From JARRNE01 sp963824085 (GTDB lineage: Bacteria > Pseudomonadota > Gammaproteobacteria > Chromatiales > Chromatiaceae), in assembly GCA_963824085.1 (NCBI GenBank), contig CAWGNT010000015.1, forward strand, positions 372,001 through 436,000: DNA of 64,000 nucleotides, in the 5' to 3' direction. Below the pieces are notes generated by a model. That model was not told the origin of the DNA, ran no database searches, and saw only the letters and a program-made list of their open reading frames with translations. The position numbers and the translations under genes are program-made. Below are positions 42,744 through 53,052 of this stretch, in pieces; positions within the stretch are counted from its first letter, which is position 1; the number at the start of each line of letters is the position of its first letter.

Positions 42744-43930
42744 GCGAAAAATATACCTCATATAGGCACAAAGTTGCATTTGGTGAAGACTTGAAATTTC
42801 AGCGTAAGCAAGGAATCAAGCTTCTGCTTGTGCGTCGTGTGGGTTTGATTTAAACAGTCCGATATGGCGCGTTTAAAGCTGCCAAAATCAGGATAGTATT
42901 TCGAGTATAGAACCTCCTTCTTGACGAATTGCCATAAGCGCTCAATGAGATTTAAATTCGGAGAATAGGCAAAAAGGAAAAGTAGCTCAATGTCCAGCTT
43001 TAAGGCTAATGCGGCAACAATGTTGCATTTCTGGTAACGTGCGTTATCCAGCACCAGGGTTATTGGCATTCGTATATTCATTAATGCAATTTTCCGCAAC
43101 AATTCGCAGACGCTTTCCGCATTGATATAGGTCTCATTGGTTATCAGCACCAATTCGTGTGTGATCGCATTCAATGCGCCGAGAACGTGAAAACGTTGTC
43201 GGCCGGGCGATGCCGGTACAAAGAGGCGCGTAAATGACCACAGAAAACCGGGAAAAGGACCAAATACGAAGTGGGCGGCGTCGACAAAAAGATAGCGCGT
43301 TTCCCCTGCTTCGCCTCCTCGAGGAGCGGCTCTAACCTGTTGACTCTGAGGTTTTCTTGCGCCTCTGGATCCGCTTTTGATGGGATTGCTCCGACTTTCC
43401 TTGGGCCCATACCAAGCGACTTCAAGAACCTTCCCACTGCACTGGGACTGTGCTTTATTCCGGTGAGCGCATCAATGCTTTCCATTGCCTCGTTGATGCT
43501 TGCAGGCGGATGTTTACGGAAATGGGTTGCGATCTGCTGGCGATGCGCATCGAGCTCGCTGATCGGGGTGTACCAGTTGATCTCCGTAAGCTTCTCTACC
43601 CCGCCAGACTGAAACAGTCGGAGGTACTTACGTAATGTGTTGCCGCTGACGCCGGTGAGCCGGAAAATCTCCTCGTGAGGAAGGCCCTGACTTTTTAGCC
43701 AAAGGACATCCATTCTCCTCCTTAACTTTCGATGTGGATCATCCTAGCGTAATTTCTTGATCTTCTGGATATCTTCCGCAGAGAAGTCAATTCGTATCAT
43801 TGCTGCTTGAACGTCCACAGGAAGCATTCGGTGGCAGCAAATATATCGCAAAGTCACTACGTTATAGACCTTTCCTAGAAAGCAAATCAAAACCGAAGTT
43901 TGTGCCTGTAGGGAGTATATCTTGAACTTT
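42744..43930 (-). mobile_element. IS630-family insertion sequence
   Basis: The ends form imperfect inverted repeats. Reading inward, the left end contains ATATACCTCATATAGGCACA (42748-42767) and the right end ATATACTCCCTACAGGCACA on the other strand (about 43901-43920). The element is about 1.2 kb, as usual for IS630, and is clearly AT-richer than its surroundings. Boundaries are approximate. TA-rich ends fit the TA target preference of the family. Confidence 0.75.
42758..43799 (-). pseudogene. IS630 transposase with stop and -1 frameshift
   Basis: It begins MIRIDFSAEDIQKIKKLR at 43799. TAG at 43744-43746 interrupts the helix-turn-helix start. The frame resumes at DDPHRKLRRR and MDVLWLKSQGLPHEEIFRLT (ATG at 43713 with AGGAGGAGA directly upstream). 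At the T5 run (43286-43290) a -1 shift joins it to FVDAAHF (first Asp), LVLDNARYQKC (second Asp) and NLNLIERLWQFVKKEVLY (Glu). All three catalytic residues are present, so restart plus slippage could still give an enzyme. Confidence 0.8.
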
Positions 43931-44093
43931 GCCAATTATCGCAGTTACTACGCCGGCCTCGCCAGTGTCATCGCCGCACTTTATTTCAGCTACCTCACAG
44001 CATTGGCACTCACTTTCCGCGGGGAGGTGAACCGCGCCATCCGCATTCGCAGGCTTGCCCGAATGCACCATTCTGTGTGATGAGCACCGCAGC
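43931..44093. other. Short gene-free gap
   Basis: Nothing supported between the IS630 right end and the AI-2E permease stop. Confidence 0.4.
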
Positions 44094-45230
44094 TTAGTCC
44101 GGCTGTTTGGCTTCGCTGCCGCGTGGACTTAGGAATTCTTGCAGCCCGCCCAGGCGGGGAACGTGATCCGAGAATATCTTGACAACGATCAACACGGGGA
44201 TCGCAATGAAAATACCGACGACACCCCAAAGCCATCCCCAAAACGCGACAGCTAGCAACACTGCTACTGCGTTTATTTGCATCCGCCGCCCAACGAGCGC
44301 GGGGGTTACGAACTGCCCCTCAATGACCGTGCATACGAGGTAAACTGCTGGCGCCAAGAACGCTTGCCCCAGAGTGGGGAAAGATACGATAGAGATGATG
44401 CCTACCACGACAAAGCCGGTGATAGCTCCCAGATAAGGTATGAAATTCAGAATGGCTGCCGCAACGCCCCATAAAAACGGATTGGGCATGCCCAATACAT
44501 AAAGGCCCCCTGCGACGACCGCCCCCAGCACCGCATTGATGGCGGAGATCGTCAGAAGGTATCGGGAAACCTCCCGCTCAATGTCTCGCGCAATCCTCAA
44601 GCCCTGCTTCCTGTCTGTTAGAGTTGGAAGGACCCGCACGAGTTTTTCGTAAAACATATCTCCCGAAGCCAATAGAAATAGAAGCAGCACGAGGGAGAGG
44701 CCTACGCCAGCCAGAAAATCTGGTGCCCCTTGCGCCGCTTGGCTGATAAGGCCCGGATCTTTCACAATTACCTGCTGGACGCCCGGCGCCGCCTTCTGCG
44801 TTGTCGCGTCCTCGACCTGCTTTTGGGCTTCCATGATTTTTTCGACAGGTTTGCGCAGTGATATCAGCTTCAGGCGTAGCTGCGTCCCGATCTTGGGAGC
44901 GTCCCCCACCCACTTGGAGACGGGGTCGCTCAACCAGTAAGCACCGCCACCCAGGACGCCGGCTACCAAAAGGACCAGCAGGAAGGCGGTGACACTTTCC
45001 GGAATGCCGCGCCGTTTGAAGGCCCTGACAACTGGCGAAAGAATGACCGTGAATAGAAATGCGAGCAGGACCGGCAGCAACAGGGCCCGAGCGAAGTAGA
45101 GCACACCCAACAGAAGGATGAGAAACGAACCGATAATGGAGGCTGTCACCGCCTTGTGCGAAACTGCGGAAGTCGCGGTGGCTTCGGTCGTTTCGGCAGT
45201 GGCATCCAATCCGGGAAGTTTGTCGTTCAT
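44094..45230 (-). CDS. AI-2E family transporter
   Basis: A 378-residue permease of the AI-2E/PerM family with about eight helices. It shows an N-terminal helix pair (ASIIGSFLILLLGVLYFARA, LLPVLLAFLFTVILSPVVRA), a soluble middle part (about residues 115-180), and the family end pattern AILNFIPYLGAITGFVVVGI, EGQFVTPALVGRRMQINAVA, FWGWLWGVVGIFIAIPVLIV. Members export small molecules or act in osmotic and Na+/H+ balance. The start at 45230 (MNDKLPG) is chosen over 45296 on length. It reads leftward alone. Confidence 0.88.
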   Translation of the reverse strand: MNDKLPGLDATAETTEATATSAVSHKAVTASIIGSFLILLLGVLYFARALLLPVLLAFLFTVILSPVVRAFKRRGIPESVTAFLLVLLVAGVLGGGAYWLSDPVSKWVGDAPKIGTQLRLKLISLRKPVEKIMEAQKQVEDATTQKAAPGVQQVIVKDPGLISQAAQGAPDFLAGVGLSLVLLLFLLASGDMFYEKLVRVLPTLTDRKQGLRIARDIEREVSRYLLTISAINAVLGAVVAGGLYVLGMPNPFLWGVAAAILNFIPYLGAITGFVVVGIISIVSFPTLGQAFLAPAVYLVCTVIEGQFVTPALVGRRMQINAVAVLLAVAFWGWLWGVVGIFIAIPVLIVVKIFSDHVPRLGGLQEFLSPRGSEAKQPD

Positions 45231-45600
45231 TGGTCCACGATCTACCGTCCAGGATACAAATTTGTTACTGCTTCTCTGAATTCGGTTCCACCCCAATCAT
45301 ACAGAAAACCGAATATCGAGGCGATGGCGCCAGAACGCGTAGCCTTGGCCGGCCGCCTGAAAAGTGGGCCTCCCTCAGATAAGGCATAGCGTCAGCACAC
45401 ATTGATGTCACGCCTTGTGCGTGGCGGATTTGCTTGCCGAACAGGCGGCACCTCGATTTTTACGTTGATACCGTCGCTCTCGGTCCCTGTCGAATGCGCG
45501 GTGCAATGCGAGCTCTAAAGCCGAGTCATCGGCAGCAGGCCTATCGTGCATCATTTCTCGTTGTCTTTGTGGCATAGCCACCGACAGGGCACGCGATGCG

Positions 45601-45984
45601 GTGTTTGATCCGAACGGCTTGCAAAAGTTGGAGTTGGAGTGCCTTCGCTTGGCGTCAGACTGCAGGCAATTGGCGTGCGACCTTCGCAACCCTGCTTTGC
45701 AGTCGCATTTCGTCCGGATGGCAAGGGGATGGCAACTCCGAGCGCAACAGGGACCGAGCGCCGATATCGAGCCTAACTCACACCCGGGCGGCGTTCGTGC
45801 CGTTGCGGTAACGACCTCTGCCGTCCTTGCCCTCCCGCGTGGTGTCGCTACCCTTATTCGTGCCGTAATTACGTTACCTCACGGTACACAACAGGAGCCA
45901 CCACCATGCCCCGCACCGGTGTCACCCGCGAGCAGGTCTTGGAGGCCGCAGACGCGCTCGCAGAAGAAGGCATCCCGCCTCTAG
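45601..45984 (+). CDS. Possible small conserved protein
   Basis: The first 50 codons (GTG start; LQKLELECLRLASDCRQLAC, DLRNPALQSHFVRMARGWQL) form an amphipathic helix pair of a type often met in short hypothetical proteins. After about residue 65 the frame becomes low-complexity and overlaps the KfrA fragment, so the gene has probably lost its proper end. Confidence 0.35.
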   Translation: MFDPNGLQKLELECLRLASDCRQLACDLRNPALQSHFVRMARGWQLRAQQGPSADIEPNSHPGGVRAVAVTTSAVLALPRGVATLIRAVITLPHGTQQEPPPCPAPVSPASRSWRPQTRSQKKASRL

Positions 45985-46007
45985 CCCCGCACAATTCCTA
46001 CCCCTAA
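45906..46007 (+). pseudogene. KfrA N-terminal fragment
   Basis: MPRTGVTREQVLEAADALAE, then EGIPPLAP, is the start of the KfrA DNA-binding domain of plasmid proteins (usually continuing with PTIxAVRxxLGTGS and a long coiled coil). The frame ends after 33 codons. CAGGAG precedes the ATG, and CGTAATTACG, a perfect palindrome, lies 45 bases upstream. The fragment points to plasmid ancestry. Confidence 0.65.
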
Positions 46008-46012
46008 AACAA

Positions 46013-46032
46013 GACCCCGCCTATGCGGGGTC
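46013..46032 (+). terminator. Hairpin after the KfrA fragment
   Basis: GACCCCGC, CTAT, GCGGGGTC is a perfect 8-base stem with a 4-base loop, six bases after the stop. The U-tract is weak (GTCT). Confidence 0.55.
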
Positions 46033-46713
46033 GTCTCGCTGCTCCTTGTAGGTTCTGCCCACTTGTCCGGTCTTTTCTCCGCGAGCTCGAAAAGTCCTCA
46101 CTGGGTCTTGCGCCGTGCTCCTAGCACGGCTCACTCCCGTGAGCCCCTGGCGACCAGGTCACCCGCCTTGCGGCGACCGCTAACAGGCCCTCGTGATGCC
46201 CCTACCACGCCGCCACGCCCACGACGCCCTGTCAAACCATCCCCTCAAATGCGCGCCAGCACAGAGCTCCGCCCTCTCAAACTACGTAATTCAGCTCCCC
46301 CTTCCCTGCCCCCAACGAAAAACCCTGGCACTCTGGCAGGGAGTGCCGCCGGATGGGTATCGGGAAGACAGGTGTAGAAAGGGTGACACCTCGATCCCGA
46401 ACCGACGGCCACGGGGCGGTGGACCTCGACGGACCCGGCCGAGTGCCGGGGGCGTCACGCCCGCCGGACAGAACGCGGACCAGTGTGGCCCAAAAACTCA
46501 TCGCACAAAGCGGGAAGACTTGTCGGGTGTGGCAGACAAAAATCCCTCTCCCTAAGTGAGACGCAAGGAGTAGATCCGGCGCGTCCCGCCTCTGCCGACC
46601 TGCCGCAAAAGGCAAACCCGAGACCGCGGCACACATGTTGCTGGGGCCATCCTGATGCACGCTGAAATCTTCGGCCCGGGCCTCAGATCCCGGCGGATGT
46701 GGAAGGTGGACTG
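46033..46713. other. Gene-free stretch
   Basis: About 680 bases with no supported gene. Several short frames exist on both strands without protein-like composition. The right end contains the ribosome site of the 54-residue protein. Confidence 0.4.
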
Positions 46714-46878
46714 ATGGGGACTGTAATGCTCGCCGGCCTCGGACTCCTTGTTATCGCCATCCTGGTCAACGGGCTGGCCTACTTCTGGCGCAAGCCGGAG
46801 GAGCGCTCTTCGCAGGTGACGCGCACAAGGCACAGGGCAACCGCCAGCCTGAATGGTGAGATGCACCGACGACGCTAG
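46714..46878 (+). CDS. 54-residue membrane protein
   Basis: MGTVMLAGLGLLVIAILVNG, then LAYFWRKPEERSS and a basic tail ending MHRRR: one membrane helix with a positively charged cytoplasmic end. GGAAGGTGG lies six to ten bases upstream of the ATG, and a textbook terminator follows the stop. Function unknown. Confidence 0.65.
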   Translation: MGTVMLAGLGLLVIAILVNGLAYFWRKPEERSSQVTRTRHRATASLNGEMHRRR

Positions 46879-46902
46879 GTCTTCTCCCTCTTGTGAAGTT
46901 TC

Positions 46903-46929
46903 AACCCGGCGGAGCGCCGGGTTCTTTTT
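46903..46929 (+). terminator. Rho-independent terminator
   Basis: AACCCGGCG, GAG, CGCCGGGTT forms a perfect 9-base stem followed by CTTTTT, 25 bases after the 54-residue gene. Confidence 0.85.
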
Positions 46930-47458
46930 GTCGGGACAGAACGTGGAAAAGCATCGCCGGAAAACGCATAACTCACTAACTACAGGCATCCCGCAAGATG
47001 GAGCTCCCGTTTACGCTCGTGATACCCGGAGGGTTCGATCACTCGCCCCGGAAAGCGGCGCAATTGCGACAGGCATGCGCGCCGCGGTTAGTCCCGTTTG
47101 ATCTGTCATCAGTCGGGAGCAGCGGACGAGGTTGAACGCGCGCTATTGGCGGCGGTCGCTTCGGGCGGTAGTCGCCCAGCGCACCTGCATGGCGGCGGTG
47201 CGAGCCCGGGACTTGGCGGAGCGGTCGCAATCGGCCATCTGTGGTCGATCATCGGGCGCGGCGGCCGACAACGCTCAGGGTGGAGAGGCACAAGTCAAGA
47301 CCTGACCCCGGCTTTTTGCTAGCGCCGGGGATTCTCCCGCACCTCGTGGTTTCGCTGTCCGAACTTGCTCATGACCAAGTTGTGTCGCTTCTTCGATGAC
47401 GACAGCGACAACGACAAGGAATGTGCTCGGTATTTAGCTGAATAATCGTGTTTCCCGG
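46930..47458. other. Gene-free stretch
   Basis: No supported gene between the terminator and the MscK-type gene's stop. Confidence 0.45.
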
Positions 47459-50400
47459 TCAGTCGACGGGACTCGCGTGTTCAAGCTGAACCCGCAGCGG
47501 CTTGATGGTGTCGAGATGCACGTCGCGCTGCGGGAAGGCGATGCTGATGCCGGCGGCATTGAACTTGTCGCTGATGGCCTCGTTCAACGCGCTGATGGTG
47601 CTGACGCGCAGATCGATGGAGTCGACGAAACAGCGCAGCAGCAGGCCGAGCGCGTTGTCGCCGAAGGACTCGAAGATCACCGTTGGGGCCGGATCATCGA
47701 GCACGTTGGGGTTCTCCTTCGCCGCCTCCGCCAGCAGGTCCATGGCCTGGCGCACCGGCGATCCGTAGGCGATGCCGATGGCGAGGACCAGCCGCGTGGT
47801 CTGGTCCGACAGCGACCAATTGAGCAGACGTCCGGTGATGAACTCCTTGTTCGGCACCAGCAGCTCCTTGCCGTCCCAGTTGCGGATGGTGGTCGCGCGG
47901 ATCTTGATCTTGGTGACGATGCCGTCGGTGTCGCCCACGGTGACGGCATCGCCGACGCGAATTGGTCGCTCAAACAGGATGATCAACCCGCTGATGAAGT
48001 TGGCGACGATTTCCTGCAGGCCGAAGCCGATGCCGACGCTGAGCGCCGCCGCCAGCCATTGCACTTGCGACCAACGCGCGCCGAGGGTGCCGAGCACCAG
48101 CAACAGACCCACCGCGACCACGACATAAGTCGTCAACATGGTCACGGTATAGCGGCTGGCAGCAGTCATCTTGAAGCGCTGCAGCAGCAAGATCTCCAAC
48201 AGGGCCGGGAGGCGCGTCGCCAACACCCAGGCGCCGACGGCATAGAGCAGCGCCAGGCCGAGGCTCCCCAGCGTGATGGGCAGTGGCTGCTCCGTGCCGT
48301 TGACGGTCAACGTCCCATGCCATAGGACCACATCGTCGAAGATGCGCAGCGCCGGCAGGGCGCTGGACCAGATCAGGTAAAGTCCGACGATGGCCGCGGT
48401 GAGCATGAGCATGCGGATCAGCCCGCGCGTCTCGGCACTCAGGGCCGTAATATCCACTTCCGGCACCTCGAATTGCAGCTCACCCATCTCCCCGACCGCC
48501 TCCTGCTCTTCCTCTTCCGCTCGCTCCGCGCGTCGGCGTTCCATGGCGGCGTCGTAGGCAAGGCGCCGCCTGGTCACCTGGAGCCAACGCAAAGCGAGCG
48601 CGTTGCTCAACACCAGCGCAAGCAGGAACCAGAGCGTGAACAAGAACAAATGGGAATCGGCCGTGGCCGTGAAGACGTAACCGGCAAACGCAAGGGCGAC
48701 CAATACCAAGGGATAGCCGACGGCCAGCGGGTACCAGATGAGGTAGGTGCGGAAGACCATCGGGTACTCGCCACCTGCTCGCAGGTGCGCAAGCACGCCA
48801 CGCCGGGGATGGAACACCCGGAATAGGAACCAGGACAGCGGAACGTAGCCAAGCAGCAGACCGAGCTTGGCCAGGGTGCCACCGGTCTCTTTCGGGTCCA
48901 GGCCGATCGCGACATTGACGATCACGACCGCGAACGCGAACGGCCAGATGAGCAGATTGATCTGGGTTCGCAGCAGCGTCAGGTTGCGTTCCGGCCAGCG
49001 GAAATGCGCCGCCGCCAAACCGTGCGGCAGGCAGATGGCGCGCAGGGCGAGCAGAATGGCGAGATGCAGGGCGACCCGTGTCAGGGAATCGCCGATGGCG
49101 TGGGACAGCGCTGTTGCGCCGCCTGCGGCCTGGAGCTGCCAGCCCGCGACCGCGAAGAGCAAGGGCAGCGGTGCCGCGACGAGCAGGGTCAGGGCCAACA
49201 CCCATCCGGTATGGCCCAGGCGGTCGGTGGTGGGTTTGCCGATCCGGGGCGCGACCGATTCGATTGCGGCGATGATCGCTCGGCGTCGCCACAGCAGGAC
49301 GACGGCGCCGATCGCGGCGAGCCAGACGGCGGGACTGCGCCCGAGCTGCTGGCCAATCAAGCGCGGCAAGCCTGGCAGATCCGCGGTCGCGAGCCGGGCG
49401 CGGAGTTGGCTCGGCAGCGCGCGAATGTCCTCGAGGCGGATCGGTTTGGCGTTACGCAACCAGGGTAGGTGCTCGTCTAGATAGGCGTCATACTCGGCGG
49501 CGGTCGCGAGCCACTCCTGCTCGGCCCGATCGAGCTCTCGCAGCTTGCCGAGGTAGAGGCGATTGGTCTCCAAGGCCTTGTCGAGCTGTGCCTGGCGCTG
49601 CTGCACCAGCTTCAGCAGCATGGCCTTCTGCGCCTCGATCTGCGCGGCGGTCTCCGGCGGCGCCGACGCATCGGCCTGCATCTCCAGCGTGAGTCGATCG
49701 ACCGCGGCATCCGTATCCGCGATGCGCCGCGCCTCGGCGCGATACTCCAACCGGCTTACGTTGAGGTCGGCGATCTCGCTCTCTCGCTGTTTGGCGCTCT
49801 TAACAAAGGCCCGCGGATCGGGCAGGGTCTCGAACTGCCGCAACAGGATTCGACCGAGATCGTCGTTGACCTCCCCGGACTCCAGGGTTTCTCGGGCATC
49901 CTGGAAATCGGCGCCGGTCTGCTCCACGAGCTGTTCGAGGTGCTGCCGCACCAGGTCCTGCGCCTTAAGCCGCTTCGTCATATCGCTGACGTCACGGGAC
50001 AGTGCCGCGTTTTGCGCGGACAACTCGACCAGCACCGGGTGCATCCCCTCGAGTTCGCGCTGGGTTTCTTCAGCTTCTGTCGTCGCTTGCTCCGCCGCCT
50101 GGCGGCGTTTTCGATCGATGAGCTCACCGAGCGCGAGGACGCGCTCGCCGATCCAGTCGACGTTGGCGACCTCCTTATCGCGCTTTGCCCGCAGCAATTG
50201 CGCCCGCAGCGGCCGGCTCGACAGCTCGCGGTCGAGCATCTTGATCTCGGTGCTCAGCGCCATGTAGCGCGTCTCCGCCGCCCACTGTTGGGCCTGCGCA
50301 AACACGGGACTCGCATCGTCCGCTGCAGGCGCTTGAAGCTCTGCCGATGCCTCCTCGCGTTGTTGCGTCGCCTCCGTGAGGCGCTGGCTGATGGCCTCCG

Positions 50401-50872
50401 GGCGCTGCTCGAGGATCGCCAGACGGGACTTGAAGTCGGCGCGTCGCTCATCGGCCGCGGTCAGGTCCGCCTGCTCCTTCTGCAACAGTTGCTCAAGCAC
50501 GGGCAGCGGGGTGTCCGCATCCGCATCAAGACCCTCCAGCGGCTCGGCCCGGGCATCAGGCGCAAGCGCCGCTTCGATGGCCTGGATCTCGGCCGGCGCG
50601 TTCTCGGCCGTGCGCCGGAATGTGGCTGCAGATGCCTCGTTGTCCCTTGCCGCCTGCAGGTTGCTCAACGCCTTGCGATAGAGCTCGACAAGCCGTGTCT
50701 TGGCCTCCTCGGTCATGTCGGTGGCTGCCTGCGCTTCGGCGATCTTGGACTCCAGTGCCGAAGACGTGACCAGCGATTCGGGCAGCGCGCTGTCGGCATC
50801 CAGAGCAAAGGCGCACGACAGCCAGGCAGCCCACAGCATGCAGGCGATGACGACAGGGACAGCGGTTCGCAT
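47459..50872 (-). CDS. MscK/KefA-type mechanosensitive channel
   Basis: A 1137-residue channel. After a signal peptide (residues 1-24, MRTAVPVVIACMLWAAWLSC) comes a periplasmic coiled-coil region to about residue 500. Then about eight membrane helices precede the MscS core: the pore helix LSVGIGFGLQEIVANFISGL, LFERPIRVGDAVTVGDTDG, and the cytoplasmic cage to the C-terminus. It opens on membrane tension to release solutes. The start at 50872 is preferred because the 26 extra residues of the 50950 start would mask the signal peptide. It lies 40 bases behind the MscS-type gene and is probably cotranscribed. Confidence 0.9.
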   Translation of the reverse strand: MRTAVPVVIACMLWAAWLSCAFALDADSALPESLVTSSALESKIAEAQAATDMTEEAKTRLVELYRKALSNLQAARDNEASAATFRRTAENAPAEIQAIEAALAPDARAEPLEGLDADADTPLPVLEQLLQKEQADLTAADERRADFKSRLAILEQRPEAISQRLTEATQQREEASAELQAPAADDASPVFAQAQQWAAETRYMALSTEIKMLDRELSSRPLRAQLLRAKRDKEVANVDWIGERVLALGELIDRKRRQAAEQATTEAEETQRELEGMHPVLVELSAQNAALSRDVSDMTKRLKAQDLVRQHLEQLVEQTGADFQDARETLESGEVNDDLGRILLRQFETLPDPRAFVKSAKQRESEIADLNVSRLEYRAEARRIADTDAAVDRLTLEMQADASAPPETAAQIEAQKAMLLKLVQQRQAQLDKALETNRLYLGKLRELDRAEQEWLATAAEYDAYLDEHLPWLRNAKPIRLEDIRALPSQLRARLATADLPGLPRLIGQQLGRSPAVWLAAIGAVVLLWRRRAIIAAIESVAPRIGKPTTDRLGHTGWVLALTLLVAAPLPLLFAVAGWQLQAAGGATALSHAIGDSLTRVALHLAILLALRAICLPHGLAAAHFRWPERNLTLLRTQINLLIWPFAFAVVIVNVAIGLDPKETGGTLAKLGLLLGYVPLSWFLFRVFHPRRGVLAHLRAGGEYPMVFRTYLIWYPLAVGYPLVLVALAFAGYVFTATADSHLFLFTLWFLLALVLSNALALRWLQVTRRRLAYDAAMERRRAERAEEEEQEAVGEMGELQFEVPEVDITALSAETRGLIRMLMLTAAIVGLYLIWSSALPALRIFDDVVLWHGTLTVNGTEQPLPITLGSLGLALLYAVGAWVLATRLPALLEILLLQRFKMTAASRYTVTMLTTYVVVAVGLLLVLGTLGARWSQVQWLAAALSVGIGFGLQEIVANFISGLIILFERPIRVGDAVTVGDTDGIVTKIKIRATTIRNWDGKELLVPNKEFITGRLLNWSLSDQTTRLVLAIGIAYGSPVRQAMDLLAEAAKENPNVLDDPAPTVIFESFGDNALGLLLRCFVDSIDLRVSTISALNEAISDKFNAAGISIAFPQRDVHLDTIKPLRVQLEHASPVD

Positions 50873-50912
50873 GCTTCTCGCTCTTTTACTTCCAGCGTGC
50901 TTGAAAATCGGC

Positions 50913-52899
50913 TCAATGATCGGACGCAACAGCATCTCCCGCTTGCCCACCGTCCTGACGCAGATACAGCGTCTGACTCGGGAACGCGATGCTGAGGCCG
51001 TTGGCCTCGGCGATGGCGCAACAGCGAAAGATCACATCCTGCTTGACCTGGAGCCATCCTTCCCAGTCGACGGTCTTGGAGAAGCAGTAGATCAGGATAT
51101 CGATCGAGCTGTCGCCGAGGGCGTCGAGATAGACCAGCAGCGTCCGCTTGATACCGTATCCATCCATCGCGTCGGAGATCTTCCCCAGTTGCTGCTTGGT
51201 GTATTTTGTGGTGTCGGTGCTGCTGTCGGCGATATCCGCATGGGCGACCAGCATGGCACGAATGTCGTCGACGGTCTTGCTTCACCTGCTGCATATCGCT
51301 GCCGTATTCGAGCCCGAGCGTGAACTTGATGCGTCGACCCAGTTTGCGCCGACTCCAGTTGCGCACGTCGATGCTGGCCACATAGGCGTTGGGTAGAAAG
51401 ATCACTGCGTTGTCGAAGGTGCGGATCTTGGTGCTGCGCAGGCCGACATCGATCACCGTGCCCTCGCCCTTCGGCGTCACGATCCAATCGCCCTGTTGGA
51501 ACATGTCGTCGGCGATGATGGAGATGCAGCCGAAGATGTTCGCGATGGTCTCCTTGGCCGCGAACGCGACGGCTAGACCGCCGATGCCGAGCGACGCCAG
51601 CAGGGTGCTGATGTCGAAGCCGAAGCTCTGCATCAGGTAGAGCGCTGCAATCACGATCACTGTGAAGCGGATCACGGTGGACGAGAAGTTGACCAGCTCT
51701 CCGCGCAGGGTCGGATAGCGATGACGCAGGGCGCTCGAATAGAGCATCACGAAGTTGTCGATCAGGCGAAGCAGCGCCCAGACGATCAGCACGACGTACA
51801 GGCTGCCGAGCACCTCCAGCATGCGCTCGTCGGATTCGCGCAAGAACAGGATGCGCGTCGACTGGGCGATGGCGATCAGCACCAGCAGGACGCGCAGCGG
51901 ACCGAGAAGCGACTCCTCAAGCAGGCGTAGAAGGCGCTCGGATTCGGATGGGTCCTCTTGCGCGCTCTGCGCCCGTCGTGGCAACGCGCGTCGCAAGAGG
52001 CGCAGCAGCATCGGCAGCAGAATCAGGCCGACACCGGTCAACGCCAGAAACAACAAGGCGGCAGCGAAGAATTGGCCAATGCTGATGAGTTGGCCAATGC
52101 TGTAGTCGCCGCCCGGCAGCATCGTGGCGTTGATGTCGATGGCCCAGGGCTGCATGTCGATGACGCCGATCAGTGCGCTGATGCCGAGCCAATTCAACAC
52201 CCGGTTGCTCGTTGCTGCGCCCTTGACGAAGCCGAGCAGAGACTGCGCCACGGCGTCATAAACCTCAGCGCGCTGGCTGTAGTCACGATAGGCGTCGATC
52301 AACGATTGCTCGGCACTGCTGAGAGCGGCCGGCGCGGCAGTTTGCAAACGCTGCGCGGCGCGCCCGAACGGTACCTGATTGAACGCGGTTCGATGCTCGA
52401 AGCTGATGAACGCGCGGTTAAAGTCCGAGGCCGGGGCGAACCTGATCCAGTCACGCGCCACCGTCGTCAGCAGATCCGTAAAGCTCTGGCCCAGGATCGC
52501 GCTGTTGAGGCGCAGAATCGCGGTCATCTCGGCGGTCTCGTCCCCGCTGCGCCGGGCACGCGAAACGGTGTCGCGCAGACGCTGCAGTTCGTCTGCGGTG
52601 ACCGTTGCTGCAAAGCCGTTACCGCCTCGGGACAGGATGGTCCGGGTGAGTTGCTCCAGCACGAGGGCGCGCTGATGCGTAAGCCGGGCCCTGCTGACGG
52701 TATCGGTGGTGGTGCTTATACGCTGGTCGAGGTTGGCGACTGCAAGCAGGAGCGGCTGCGTGAACAGCGTTGTGTCGCCGAGGTTCTCCGCGCGCATCGC
52801 CGGCGCATCGCCTGCCGGCAAGATCACCGGGAACAACAGCAATCCGATCAGCAGGGCGGCGATCAAACTGGAGCGTATGCCGTTTCTCGATTCATTCAT
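50913..52899 (-). pseudogene. MscS-type channel with a frameshift
   Basis: The frame from 52899 codes for a signal peptide, a helical periplasmic domain, four to five membrane helices and the MscS pore (ASLGIGGLAVAFAAKETIAN, IADDMFQQGDWIV). At about 51275 (after YGSDMQQVKQ) a one-base shift is needed to continue into TVDDIRAMLVAHADIAD and the C-terminal cage ending at 50913. Both halves are well preserved, so the change is recent or a base-calling error. If translated as read, the cage would be replaced by unrelated sequence. Confidence 0.82.
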
Positions 52900-53052
52900 C
52901 GTCGCATGCTATCAGACCCGATACGCAACGCCCTGGCCGTTGCTTTGCTTCGCCGCTGTGCAGCCCGGCCGACCCCCGGTCCGCTTACCCGCGTCGATTC
53001 GAAACGGAGCCCGAAGAAACAGGAGGCTGGCATGATGTCGCCTAGAAGAGTG

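Noticed and set aside
45408..45689. Minus-strand frame of 93 codons
   Set aside because: Overlaps the plus-strand frame with a recognisable helix pair, and its own composition is random.
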